This document shows positions 35,713-47,631 of a stretch of DNA of 64,000 nt, in pieces. Numbering within the stretch: position 1 is the first letter of the stretch; the number at the start of each line of letters is the position of its first letter. Made by a program: the position numbers and the translations under genes. Under the pieces are notes generated by a model. The model was not told the DNA's origin. It saw only the letters and a program-made list of their open reading frames with translations, and made no database searches. Origin of the DNA: Pachyseris speciosa (taxonomy: Eukaryota > Cnidaria > Anthozoa > Scleractinia > Pachyseridae); contig JAEMWC010000102.1 in NCBI GenBank assembly GCA_016490735.1, positions 1 to 64,000 of the forward strand, in the 5' to 3' direction.

Positions 35713-37607
35713 GTTAGGTGTCAATCAAAGTTTAAAACGGTGGAAAATTTTGAAAGACTTGTGAAGTTTGTCTCAGACTGGTCAAGACGCCTAAAACGTA
35801 ATGTTAAAGCTGTCGAAAAGCACAAAATGCAGTTAACCCAACTGTTTCTGCCCTTTTCTCGAAGTACGAAAAGGCGACTTGGAAAGAGTCCTGGAACCGC
35901 TGTTTTGTCACTGCATAAAACATGTCGATTCCATGACTCTGTCGGTTTAGTAATATAATGCATGGTCAGTAATAGATCACTGAGGAAGTCAAAATGTGAT
36001 AAAAACATCAGTGACACACTCGCCGCAGCTTTTTGGTTTTTTTACCACATTTGGACTTCCTCTATGAACATGTTCATGGCAACATGAAATCTATTTGTTG
36101 GATATATATCTATTGCAATAATATTTTTAAACATTATTTTGTATAACATCATATATGACATATTTTGATTATTGTGACGCCGCGTTAAATTGTTACCCTT
36201 GTCGATGCACTGAAAATTGCTACCTTTTTATACCTTTTCGACTATTATTTAGTCGGCGAGAAGTGATACATTTTACCTTATTCATGCGAACGAATGGCAA
36301 AATTATGCAAATTAGGAGTAGAAAGAAATTGCCTCCAGTCCAACTATTAATTAAATCTCACCTATTTTGGACGCTCATACATGGGACCCTCCGTTTCAAT
36401 CAGTGGAGATGTAACTTCTTTAAAATATACGCACTGGACGCGTCGTGCAACCGTACGCAGTAGAATTCAAATCATTAAACAGAGTACACCGCTCCTGACA
36501 GTGGAAGAAATCATGCAGCCAACATTCATGACATCGATTGGCAACCATGTCGAAGCTAGAAAAACGTTGTAACACTTGTCTAGCCGTGCGTCATTAAGCT
36601 GTTATAAATTGTCAGTTCATTCGATATTAAAGCCGACATGGACACGAGACAAGTATTACATCAAACTTAGATTAAATATTTTTTAACATTATTCTTTATG
36701 CAATTTTTTGGCCTTAGCTTTCCAGACCAACGATGAATCATTAACTATAAATATTATTATATGGCTAGTGTTTATAGCCGATATAATGCGCACTCTGATT
36801 GGCTAAGCGCAGCTAAGCGCTGGGGCATTTTTCTCCCGTAATGCCCACGGGCCGATTACAGATTATGCAAATTAGCAGGATTAGGAAAGAAAAAAAGCAA
36901 AAGGTTATCCGAAGGCCTCCTTTGTTTTATTTACATTGAAAATTGTTGCGACTAAAGCAAAAAAGTGAAACCACGAAAAGAAAAAACTGCCCGGTGAAAA
37001 GTTTGACCTGAACGATTAATGAAAACTGATGAATAGATAAGCACGCGCTTTACTGTGAAGCGACGACTTCCGCTTGAACTAAGGTTTTTTTCTTTAGAAT
37101 TCTTTAGAACCGTTTTGTTATCCTGCATATAATAAACAACTTAATAACCTGGACCGTTCGGTCGTTGCTGGAAAGTCTCAAACCTCGGCCTTGGTGTATT
37201 GACCGAGCGATAGCGAGGTCAATACGAGTTTCTAATACGGCAAAGCCTCAGTTTGAGATTTTCCCGTAACGACCTCACTCTCGGTTATTAAGTAGTTGTT
37301 ACTGACGATAACGAACATGGTATAATTATGTTATGGATCGCAAACGATCGCAAAGTTGCGCTACTTCCATACTTCGCAAAGGATTGCTTTTATCCTTAAA
37401 ATCTTCAGCACTCGTACAGCGCAACTGCTTCCATAAAATTTTTCGTTACTAAATAACGCTGCCGTGTTCACTCTTGGCCGGGCGTGTTTGTGACAATAGT
37501 GAGCGCGGTCGCAATATACAGACGCGCGAGCTTTGTTGGCTAGGGAACATAGCTCTGAATTCGACATATTAGTGGGCTGTGTTTCGAACGCAGATCGCAG
37601 AACTTTG
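35713..37607. other. intergenic with an unexplained open frame
   Basis: A plus-strand frame at 35740-35958 (72 codons, basic: WSRRLKRNVKAVEKHKMQL) and an overlapping minus-strand frame at 35721-36017 are open, but I recognise neither. Two short near-identical phrases (GTGATAAAAACATCAGTGAC and similar) occur around 36000. The rest is AT-rich without visible genes. Confidence 0.3.
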
Positions 37608-37812
37608 GTTTCCATATAATCGCACGATCGCAATTAATCGCAGACGATCGCAGGAGATATCGATAGAAGTCAACATCAGTGGTTCTACGATTGTCTGCGA
37701 TCACGATCGCAGGATCGCAAACGTTCGCAGAGGTGTGTTTCTAGACGATCGCGGAACTTTTTGCGATATGCGATCCGCGGTCGTCTGCGATCATATGGAA
37801 ACCAGGCTTTAT
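37608..37812. mobile_element. degenerate relative of the GATCGTC-rich MITE
   Basis: GGTTTCCATATAATCGCACG at the left is mirrored by CATATGGAAACCAGGCT at the right, the same terminal words as 30456-30883. The interior is rich in CGATCGCA words instead of GATCGTCC. The left terminus has lost the AGCCT bases. Confidence 0.6.
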
Positions 37813-38377
37813 AACGTAATTATTGTAGTTCGTTATTATCATTCTTTTTTCATTTTCTTCCATTTTTGGAGAATGATCTCTGATACTATCATTATCTTTT
37901 GATCAAAAGGGATTTGCTAAAGCATTACAAGTCTTTCTTTAACTTTTGACTATCACCATCACTGATCATCATCATCATCATCGTCATCGTCAAATAGTTT
38001 TTGTAACTGACGAAGACATGAGCATAGTTCACAGAGGGAAATGGTTATGAAACCTAGCAAAGTTCTTTGTTGTATGTTTTTGTTTTCTATTTTGGGGGTT
38101 GACCGTGCACAAATAACAATAGGTGGTTACGTGTGTTCATGCAACTAACCAATAGAAACATTTCGATTATGTAATTCATGCATAGTACATGAGTGCAAAA
38201 CAAAAGATGTTCACGGTCATGGACCTTCCAGCATAAATCTTGGCCTCTATGTTTCAGTGTTCCTTTGATGTTTGCCGAGCTTCATAACCATTTCCCTATG
38301 ATATGTGAGTCACATCGAAACAAGTCTTACAAATTAAAACAAATACATCTTGATCTGTTTAAAAATCATTGTCGTTG

Positions 38378-38408
<31 letters not shown>

Positions 38409-38501
38409 AATTGTCATTATGGTTATCGTTATATCGTCATTTTTAAAGACTGGATCATTCTAAGTCTACAAGAAACAATGGTTTTCAGTAAAATTGCCTA
38501 A
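37813..38501. other. intergenic with short CAT-type microsatellites
   Basis: TCATCATCATCA tracts lie near 37960-37990 and TCATTATCATTA near 38380-38420. No gene is recognised. Confidence 0.4.
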
Positions 38502-38649
38502 AGTCCGCCTCGAATTTGGGAAAAAAGGGTTTTTGCTATCAAGGAGCCAAGCTTTTTAATGAACTCCCAACTGGACTTCAATCCTTAACTTCGAGACTTT
38601 TATTTAAGAAAACCCGTAAAAGCACATGCATTTTATTAGTTAATCTATG
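38502..38649 (+). mobile_element. C-terminal fragment of a non-LTR RT
   Basis: One open frame reads GKKGFCYQGAKLFNELPTGL followed by TSRLLFKKTRK and a stop. The GAKLWNxLP-like phrase and the basic last helix are typical of the end of CR1/L2-type RT proteins. Upstream RT is absent. Confidence 0.7.
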
Positions 38650-39501
38650 AAACGTTTTTCTCTTTTTAACCATAGGATAGCTTTTAGCATTTTATCTTAT
38701 AGACTTTTAGCATTGTATTTAGACTTTTAGCATTGTATTTTGTTTCTTTAAGCTTTCTATGGTATCTTATTTTTATCTTTTAGTTTTTTATTTTACAGGA
38801 CTTCATTGATAACAGTGTTTTTATACACTGATTGGTTTTCTATCCTGTCAAATCTCTCACTTAGTACGCGCGTTGTGATTGGTCAATTTTGCGGGCCGTA
38901 CTCTACAGTACGGGCCGCTTGACTTAAACTGGTTTAATTTTTCCCGTGCGCCAGATTAACCTCAGAGATATAAGTAAGCTGAAGCCACTCTAAAGGCACT
39001 AAGGCCACAAGGTAGCGGGCATTACCCCTTAAATCTACCAAAGCAAAGATTGAGTCCAAGCATTAGCAGCCATGGACAGCTGTTTCGGCCTTGTAGGCCT
39101 CATCACCGTGGCATAGCAGATAGTATGAAGATAGTATTTGTTAGTATGAAGATAGTATTTGTTAAAATATATTCAAAACCTGTCCTTGGCAACGGCTAAT
39201 ATGAGGTAAAAATCTAAATTTTGTTCTAAGTTTTGTTCTTGAGCGCCAAAATGGAACCAGATAAACAAGGATTAGTTTTTAATCAAAGGACAAACCGTTT
39301 GAAGTTTAATTAATACTCTAAAGAGACTTTAAACCAATCTTGCACCCAGACTCTGAAGACACTGTAGTTCTGCTATTAAAGCAAATCTCAGTAAATATGT
39401 GTTGAGCCTTGCTTCCTGAACAGATTTACATATTAATTCACCGTTTGTGGTGCGCTGGAAGAAAGGACTATATATTCTAGTGTTATAAGAGTTGTGGACC
39501 A
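38650..39501. other. intergenic with a hammerhead-like core at 39079-39107
   Basis: The minus strand at 39107-39079 reads TGATGAGGCCTACAAGGCCG followed by AAACAGC. This has the layout (C)UGAUGA, stem II GGCC/GGCC, GAAAC of a hammerhead ribozyme core. The base before TGATGA is G, where the catalytic core needs C, so it is probably inactive. Such cores occur in Penelope-like elements and retrozymes (established knowledge). No coding part of an element is seen next to it. Confidence 0.5.
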
Positions 39502-40157
39502 ATGCAAAAAAACAATATGACTGTAAATCTATTGTCAAGTTCCAGGATGTGGCCACCGGGAAGTACATTTGTTGGAAGTGCATTTCTTGTTGTTGCAACT
39601 GTTCTGTACCACTTTATATTTCTCGCTGGATTAATTGGTAATTCATTCATCGATATAATCATATATCGCTGGAAAGAAATGAAAAAAACTTGCAATTAAC
39701 TGGTCATGAACATAGCCATCGCCGATTTAGCGGTCGCTGTTATTGGAGCTCCTTTGCGAATCCTGGAAATTCACTACAACTGACCCTTTGGTGATTTTGT
39801 GTGCAAGTTTCTTGCACCGCTACAAGATGTCTTCGATTGTGTCTCTGTTGTTACACATACCACAATAGCTTTAGAAAGATACAGAGCAATTGTGAAATCT
39901 ATGATGAGCAAGATCTCAGTGGCAGTAACTAACACTGTGATTTGTGTAACCTGGTTCAGTCGTCACTTTACAGCAGCTCTGCCCATCGCCGTCATTTCCC
40001 GCACTGCAGAACATAACGGTCTTGTCTTTTGCATGATCAGTTCTCTCAACAGCTTTTCGTCGAGTGTATGCGAGTCTATCTTGAAGTTTTATTTATCATG
40101 ATCATTTTGCCAATTCATTCTCATCACCTCCTGTTTTCATATATATTAATTCTTCAT
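39502..40157 (+). pseudogene. GPCR pseudogene (TM1 to TM5 only), same family as the cluster
   Basis: The frame starting at 39502 gives TM1 (AGLIGNSFIDIIIYRWKEM), a TAA stop at 39697-39699 where relatives have Tyr/Leu after CN, TM2 (MNIAIADLAVAVIGAPLRIL), a TGA stop where relatives have the Trp of the WPFG motif, then TM3 (CKFLAPLQDVFDCVSVVTHT) and IALERYRAIV. TM4 is recognisable. A frameshift before TM5 is needed to read VYLEVLFIMIILPIHSHHLL. Similarity ends near 40157, where LINE sequence begins; TM6 and TM7 are absent. It is on the plus strand, opposite to the four intact genes. Confidence 0.88.
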
Positions 40158-41744
40158 GGCAATGCACCAATGGATGGAAGCCCCGTTACAACGGCGAAGA
40201 GCTGAACACAGTGCCATTTTGATTTATAAGACTGTGAATAACCTTTTTATGTACCCGTTTCAATGCTCGTTCAATAGCAGTTTTAATATTGCGGTAAATC
40301 TCGCTTCTATAAGATGGGGGCGACACTGGACTACTTTAAACTTTGCTGCTGATGCTTGGAATGCCTTAAGCCTTGGCCAAACTATTGAACAAAGTTGGAT
40401 TGAACGTTCCAACTTAGCTCGATCCAACATTGTTCGATCGTTTGGCCGCCCATGTTGGATGATGTTCGTCCAACAATTTTTGCTAGAACAAATATTGGAT
40501 AGACGGTTTGCTTTTGATCAAACATTACGTCCAACAATTCTGCTCGATGAAAAAATGTTGCAGTGTTTCGCCGTTCTTCCAACCATTACCAGAAATTCGA
40601 GTCATCGATCATATTTCATGCGGAACGGCTTTTCAAAATGGCGGACGAAAATTACAAAGGATTGTATGGCGTGAAAAACAAATTTCCAAATATCTGATCA
40701 GTAAGTGAAGATGATCATCTTCCCCCGCTCCTAGAAGATAGAGAACGTATTTGAATGCATAAAAATGATTTTTGTTACGCGGTTTTCGAATGAAAAGTTC
40801 GGACAAATTAAGAAACAAAAATTACCTTTAAAGAGACCCCAAATCTCTCATGTCGTCTTAAATTTCTGTAAATGTTCCTCAGGAAAAGCTCTGTTTCAGT
40901 GCTAACACTTTGCTTGAATTCATCTTCCACCGCTCTCGACTGCTTCAAATGAAGACAAACCTTTATAAACCAGCCAAAATATCCCATTTATCGATAGGAA
41001 AGTTCGGAAAAATCATCCGCTTTCAAAGTGTATTTTATCGCGGCGCTGTGAAGGAGGTACTCGTCATAATAATGCGAATAAAAAGGAAGAAGTTCGTCAT
41101 ATCGTCTCTTTCCTTAGTTGTTGTTTTGGTGGCCATTTTGTAAATGTAACCAGGCGATTTTCTTTGCAAGTCCGCTTTCCATAAGTACAACAGGCTACTA
41201 GCAAAAAATAAAAATCATTTGTCGCTTGCGTAGGCATCTGAACAAGCTCTCTGTCGGCGATTTCTCCTTGCTTTTAAGTATCTCTACCAGAAGTAGCTTT
41301 GCTCTTGCTTTATATTTTTCTTCCAGCTTTAAACTGGTTGAAGACCTTCAAATCATATGCTATTTGAGACCCAAACAGTCCTCTCCCTCGTATCTCTCCG
41401 ATGATTGCGTTATAACTTGCATAAATTTGCGTTACGCTATTGGCAATTTGATACCACTGAGCATGATCTATAGATTTACGATAACCGCAGGCTACACAGT
41501 ATCGCGTGAACGAAATGACTAGAATTTCTGGTAATGAAAGTTGTATCCTGTATTCAAATGTCCGGTTGAATAGCGTTAAAAATTTCTGCGAACCGATCCA
41601 GTCTCATTCTCCTCCTCTCCTTAATCATCGCGGGTGTATCTTGCAATGATCACGGTAGAGCGGCATGGAACATACCCTATTCAGCTCGTTCTCTTAACAA
41701 TTCCAAGGTTTACTCGCTTGACACCGTCATTGACGTCCTCGAAC

Positions 41745-43678
41745 GGGTTTACCTAAAATATAGAATCCGGAATCCGGAATCCGGAATCCGGAATCCGGAA
41801 TGCGGAATACGAAATATGAAATCCGGAATACGGAATGTAAAGAAGTTTGGTAGAAAATTTTGACAAAGGTTGAAGTCACTTGGGTAATAATATGGTCAAC
41901 AAATTATATGATGACTTAGCCTGAGTTTTGCGGCAATCAAGCTCATGAAGTTTATTCTAGGGCAGCATTTTAATACTTTGGTTTTGCTTTTAATAAACCG
42001 CCTGATTCCTTAGCACACAGCTTTCAATCACACCACAACGATACTAATCAATGTTTTGTGCATTTTGAACATTTTAAATTCAAATCATTTTAATCAAAAG
42101 CACCTTTTCTTAATATTCTTTTTGTCGATGAATAGTGTTAGGCATGTCCACAAGTTGACGGCAACTTTTTGAACAACTTTCGATTTTCGATCAACCTTTT
42201 TTGATTTCGAGCAACTTTTTTTCCGTTTTCAATGTTTTGTTAATGATTTCAGCTAGATCTCTATAAAACAAGAGCTATTTTTTGCTTATTATTTTAAACG
42301 CTTCGTGACCAAAAAGCAGAGAAAAATCACTTTGCAGATCTTGACTTAATTGCGCGTGGGAACGCTTACGCCTGATTGGTCATTGTCTGTTGCTCCATAC
42401 TGGAATGTTTGGGAACTGTATCGGCTCGTACATTTCAGGTTGTCGAGTGGCCGTCGATAAAACGAGGAACATGGGACATTCCGGAACATCCCGGTACATT
42501 CCGGAACATCTCCAAAAGACGAAGAAAGATCACTTAAAAAAAAAACTTTAAATATACAGAAAAAAAGAAACTAACACGAAATAAATACAATCCGCGAGAT
42601 TAATTGGAGAAAAAATGAAGACAAGAAATATTTATTCCCAAAAAAAAAAAAAAAAAAAAAAAAAGACGTTTATAAATGCCCCACCTGGAAATGATAGCTA
42701 TGGGGGCTGGGTGAGGATTGTTTTAGCGCTTTCGTTTGCTTACAACATTTTCACCCTCATACAGTTGTACCGTCACCTGTCATTGCTCTTTTTTTCGAAA
42801 AAACCTAAGTCAGTATGGTGCCCAATATACCTTGAAACTTTTATATAGGAACCTTGAGCACGCAAAATCCGCTGCACTCCACTTCTGATTGGTTAAGGAT
42901 ATCTACAACAACTGAGGACTCGGTCAGGCCTACTTTTACAGTAGGCGATAAACGTAGTTAATCTGCTCCAAGAAAGATTTTCTTCCCAATAGCAATGCTT
43001 CTCACTCCGCTTTTGCAGCGAGGGCTGCACTGCATGGGCCTGTTTGTTTCTTAAGGTTAAACTAGTGTAAAATCTCGCGGATCAGCTCTTTAAGTTGCAT
43101 TTAACGATCCTACATACGGTCTTTCTTAATACTGTAGTTATCCTTATATCCCTCCACATCGACTCAACTGGAAAGAACAAACCAAGTCCCAGACTAAGAC
43201 TTCACTCCTGTAACCTACCTCCTCCTGTAAGACATCTGTCGTCTTCATGGTCAGTGCTTATAGCTTAAGATCTTCGATTGCGCCTGTCCTTTCTATTCCG
43301 AGAGAGTCGGGAACTTTTCAGCACTCGGCAGCAACTACTTTTAATAAGCTCCCTGTAGCTATTAGAAACATAACTGAGTATAACTCCTTTTGTCGTAGTG
43401 TGAAGAGACATCTTTCGTGTGGGGAACTTTAAGCAGTGACACAATTATAAATTGTACATATACTATTCTTAATTTTTTATTTTTATTTATTTATTTATTA
43501 TTATTATTATTTATTATTTTTTAGGCAATTTTTTGATATTATTTATCACTGTAAATATTAACTACTTAGCGTTTTTAACAGAGTTTTTCCTAGGTTTGTT
43601 TTAATTGTAATTAACTTTAGTTAAATATTAACGGATGAAGAGCCATCTAGTGGAAATGCTGTTAATAAAGTCATTATT

Positions 43679-43718
<40 letters not shown>

Positions 43719-43869
43719 TTCGGTTCTTTTAACCCTCTTATTAATTATTAATTCCAGTTTCTAGATTCCGTATTCCGGATTCCAGATTCCAGATTCGGGT
43801 TCCGGATTCCGGGTTCCGGATTCCGGATTCCACATTCCGCATTCCGGATTCCATGTTTTAGGTAAACCC
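41745..43869. mobile_element. 2.1-kb TIR element with CCGGAAT subterminal arrays, 9-bp duplication
   Basis: The left end GGGTTTACCTAAAATATAG and the right end (minus strand GGGTTTACCTAAAACATGG) are inverted repeats, each followed inward by tandem ATCCGGA/TTCCGGA heptamers (41762-41830, 43757-43853). TCCTCGAAC is duplicated outside both ends (41736-41744, 43870-43878). A 9-bp duplication fits Mutator-like or Merlin-like elements; no transposase is visible. A 25-base A run lies at 42640-42664, and a LINE tail is nested at about 43110-43719. Confidence 0.85.
43110..43719 (+). mobile_element. LINE 3' end with (AAT)n tail, nested
   Basis: The frame reads FQHSAATTFNKLPVAIRNIT followed by EYNSFCRSVKRHLS and a stop at about 43432, the C-terminus of a CR1/L2-like RT. 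A 3' UTR ends GTTAATAAAGTCATTATT and an AAT tail runs to 43719. The 5' boundary is approximate. Confidence 0.75.
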
Positions 43870-43890
43870 TCCTCGAACAGCTCTAGTACC

Positions 43891-44706
43891 AGCCTAGTCC
43901 CTAGGCGTTTTCGGCTCGGTCAAACCAAACTGTCAGCGGTAACGTCACCGAGAGAGGCTCGCCGAGAACGCCTAGCAAATACTGCCAGATCCACCATAAA
44001 CAACACATATGCACGAGATCGTACGTTGCAATAATGGTATAACTTTGAGGTTGCTGCACAAAGGATGGGTGTCCACATCGCACTCGTCTGAATCTACAAA
44101 AATTATGCTCACGATAAAAAAATGTGTAGCGAAGCACATGTAACTTTAATACGAACACGACCGTAACTTTGAACGGAAAAGCAACGCAAAATAACAGACT
44201 AAAAAGGTTATTCCACAAAGTTAGAACTTACTGTCGTTTGTGGACACTTCCATTGTGCGGATTTGTCGCATCGGCGGTAAGCTTTCACACGATACGGCGT
44301 GGAAACTGGAGAGCTTAAGTTACCATTTGGATGGAAAACCCGGTAATTCCAGTAGGAATTCAAATGGAACGGTTCATCCCAGTGGAATGTTTTCGGAAAA
44401 AAAGGTAATACCTTTTGAGGTATTACCTTTTCCTCGCTTCTACCGGAATTCCCGGGAATTTCTGTACGATTTGTCCTCAATTACCAGTGCCAGACTCCTC
44501 ACGGTGAAACTTCTTTGTTTTTTGTTGATACCCAGACTCCGGCCCAGTGGCATCCGAAACTTCGGATAAAATGATACGGTTCAATCCGTTCCGTTTCCTT
44601 GGTGCGAAATTAGTGCAGTTCCATTTGTTCAAAACAATCCACCGAAAATTCCATTCAAATGGTAAAGCGCTCCTGGTAAATTCCAACCAGGCCTAGGGAC
44701 TAGGCT
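43891..44706. mobile_element. 816-bp TIR element with 11-bp duplication
   Basis: The termini AGCCTAGTCCCTAGGC (left) and GCCTAGGGACTAGGCT (right) are exact inverted repeats. GCTCTAGTACC is repeated outside both ends (43880-43890, 44707-44717). The interior contains small palindromes such as AAGGTAATACC with GGTATTACCTT at about 44403-44429. It lacks a recognisable transposase. Confidence 0.82.
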
Positions 44707-44994
44707 GCTCTAGTACCATAAATATTACATGCAGTGCTACATAAGCGCTCTTCGTTTCCGTTTTAGCGCCATGTTTTGAATTTAATTTTGCGCCAACTTG
44801 TACCGTTAACTTGCTCACGGTCTAGCAATGTTGGATAGTGTTTTGCCACTACCTCAACATTCACATCCAACAATGTTGGGTGTTGGATCCAACTTTGTTC
44901 GATAGTTTGGCCAGGGCTTTAGGCATTATGTTAAGAGAGTCACGACCTTAGCTGCATTTAAGCGTGGCCATTACCCCTTCTTAAAGTGCTACTA

Positions 44995-45516
44995 CGAAAA
45001 TTTCGAAAGTATGTATGCTTAACACCCGACTCGCGAAATTTCAAGCTTTAATTTCAAGCAGAACACTGTTTACTTTGAGTGCAACTTTTTAATTCAACGG
45101 TCCGCCATTACTAACTTCAAAATCTGAACTGGATCGAGGACGAAATGACGTAAAAAGCTCACAAGAGTAAGAATGCAGTGTGTGTAAACCCGGCTGATTT
45201 AGTATGTTGTACGGGAATTTTGAGCTTTCAGACTCTAAAACTCGTGTTTTGCATACTTAATAACCTGCATTCACACACTGCAATTTTAAACCAGTGCGCA
45301 TATGACGCCATTTTATCTTGGATCCAGCTCTCCGAGGCCTAATCGGTCAGTTACGAACGTGAGTAACGGCGGACCGTTAAATTAAAAAGTTGCACTCAAA
45401 GTAAACAGTCTTCTGCTTGAAATTAAAGCTTGAAATTTCGCGAGAAGGGCGTTAAGCAAACATACTTTCGAAATTTGAAGAAAAAAGACAAGTGATTTTC
45501 TGATCGTAGTAGCGCT
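44995..45516. mobile_element. 522-bp foldback element with TTAA duplication
   Basis: AGTGCTACTACG at the left is mirrored by AGCGCTACTACG at the right (minus strand), and TTAA flanks both ends (44991-44994, 45517-45520). Long internal arms (AGTGCAACTTTTTAATTCAACG and its mirror; TTGAAATTAAAGCTTGAAATT) are also inverted. The target site lies in the LINE RT tail (CCCTTCTTAAAG). TTAA suggests a Kolobok- or piggyBac-type MITE. Confidence 0.78.
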
Positions 45517-45630
45517 TTAAGTTTTTCTTACTTTAATATAGTTTAGATCTTTTTTTGAGGACCCTTCTGTAAACCACTTTAATGTGATGTTGGCCTCCTC
45601 ATTAAAGATGTTTATTATTTAGTATTTATA

Positions 45631-47558
45631 ACTTCTGAATCAAAATTCCAGAAATGCGTGAGTTTTCCATCTGTGCATTAGCCCAGATTAATATTATTTT
45701 GAAAAGATGTCCTGACTATATCCGAACGTTGTCGAAAATTTCCGGAGGCGTTTATAAGTCTATTTCCGAAGGGTCCAATATAATGCGTGATCGCAGGTAA
45801 CAATTTGACTCCGCCTGTGTGGTGAAAGATCTCTATCTGATTTTTAACTTTGCAAGATAAGAGAGCTTACGGTACACCTTATAATATTATCAAGGCATCT
45901 GTCGGTATGGCTAATGTTGCACTGTATTCGTACAGCAATTCAGTTCTGTCTAGCATAACTGAGCTAAGCCTGGGAAATGAGATCATTGAATTTATTTGCA
46001 TTGTCAGATAAAATGGTTTGCGCTCTGCCTAGAATCATTATATTGCATGCGTCTCATGCAAGGTAAATCCCTCACGGGTGAGTTTTTGGATGTTGTAACG
46101 ACAAGAGATTACTACTCGCCTTATTTCCCTCCGTAACAATCATCGTACTGTACTATTCAGTTATGGGGAAAATTCGATAGCTCAGGCTACCCAGGCTAAA
46201 AGTGCTCCGTGAATCAAAGTTCCTCCTCAAGTGACTCATCAATCAAATTAAAGACAACACTGACGGCCTCACTGCCTCAGTCTGGTAGCAAGGCCAAGTC
46301 ACACCTCTTTTTTTTTAATGCTTTAGTAACAGTTAAATATACAAGGCATTACATAAATTAGTTACAGGGCAATACTATTAAAATTAACAAGTAATATCTA
46401 AGATACATTGAAAAGATTCTGGGGCCGGGGGTACTCAACGTAACAGGGCATTAATACCAATTAATTATTTTGATAAGTTGTACATTGAATACGTTACTAA
46501 TACTTGATTTTAAGAATGTGGAGGGAATGCAAGCAAGAAGATTTTACAGAAGTGTATGTTTCCTGGGTTTCATCCAAATTCAATACGATATCCTATCTTA
46601 AGCATATTGATGAAAGCTGGGACGAGTAGTGCGTCATCATTTAGTTTGGATTTGAAATGTAATAGCGCATGGACAATAAAATATAGTTAAATTTCTTGTT
46701 TAGAGTGCTTGAATTGTTTGATATTCCAAACAAGACCTCTTTCGTTCCTGGCGTAAAGTTACAGTGATCAAGTCACACCTCTTACACTTTATCAATCGCT
46801 TCGGCTCGATCTTGCTGAAAACTTATATCATGGAAATCCCAATTGAATGAATATTTATTTTAGCAATCAACTCCACAAAGTTTAACGCGGACTGTTGAGC
46901 CGCAGTCAATATTTGTGGTATTCGCCTCTATCTTCCCCTACGAAAGGGTTATTCGTCACCACAAATCAGTGCAAGTTGAACGCGGAATGGTAAATAGTCA
47001 CCCCGGCAAAGATTCGCCAACTTGCCTGTTCGAAGCTTTCAGTTATTTTTTTGTGCGGCCAGCGAAGAGCGAAACACGAAGAACGAGACAAAAAATCGAG
47101 CGGGGACTGGGGAGATGGGGGCGAAAGGAGAGTTCCGTTTTGCATGTAGTCAGTCATGTCGAGGGCCGGGTGCTTCGGCTGGCGCTGTAGTCTTCCATTT
47201 GCTCGACTTGAGCTTCTTGAGAGCGGAAGGCACGTACAATCATGTTTCTGAAGCCATTGCTCTTTAGTAATGTTAATTTGTTCATCGTTTTGTCGTTCCG
47301 ATTTCCGATGCCGATAATTTATGGCTCCAGAAACGTCGGGTAATTCTTTGCTGCCGACTTGATTGTCCTAAGCCTAGTCAAGCTTGGTATTTCAATCAAC
47401 TGTTCAAGTGCCAAAGTAAACCATTTTTAAAAATGAAAAGACAAAAAAATAACCTTCAAATGGTGACATATAGCATTTTATTTTCAGTCTTCTTAAAACA
47501 CATTTTACCCCCAAATCAAACTGAGCCTTCACACCCAGAGCACAACTGAAATAAAAAA

Positions 47559-47562
<4 letters not shown>
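45631..47562. other. intergenic, no recognisable gene
   Basis: No coding segment is convincing. Overlapping open frames near 46915-47267 on both strands are G-rich and look incidental. Confidence 0.35.

Positions 47563-47627
<65 letters not shown>
47563..47627. repeat. (AT)n microsatellite
   Basis: About 32 AT units, between the transposon nest and the second GPCR gene. The alternating Ile-Tyr frame it creates is not a gene. Confidence 0.95.

Positions 47628-47631
<4 letters not shown>

Larger units (their letters stand above)
40369..44918. mobile_element. PIF/Harbinger-like element containing two nested insertions
   Basis: The left end AGCCTTGGCCAAACTATTGA and the right end (minus strand AGCCCTGGCCAAACTATCGA) are inverted repeats with about 32 of 34 matches, continuing through ACAAAGTTGGAT. 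TTA is present directly outside both ends (40366-40368, 44919-44921). Removing the nested elements at 41745-43869 and 43891-44706 leaves about 1.6 kb. I recognise no transposase in it. Confidence 0.65.
40157..45630 (+). mobile_element. LINE 3' fragment split by younger transposons
   Basis: The first part (40157-40368) reads RRRAEHSAILIYKTVNN and ends in AADAWNAL. The frame resumes after the inserted element at about 44919 as VTTLAAFKRGHYPFLK, is split again at 44995-45516, and ends in a short 3' UTR with ATTAAAGATGTTTATTATT near 45600-45625. The pieces join into the expected RT C-terminus. It also marks the breakpoint of the GPCR pseudogene. Confidence 0.65.
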
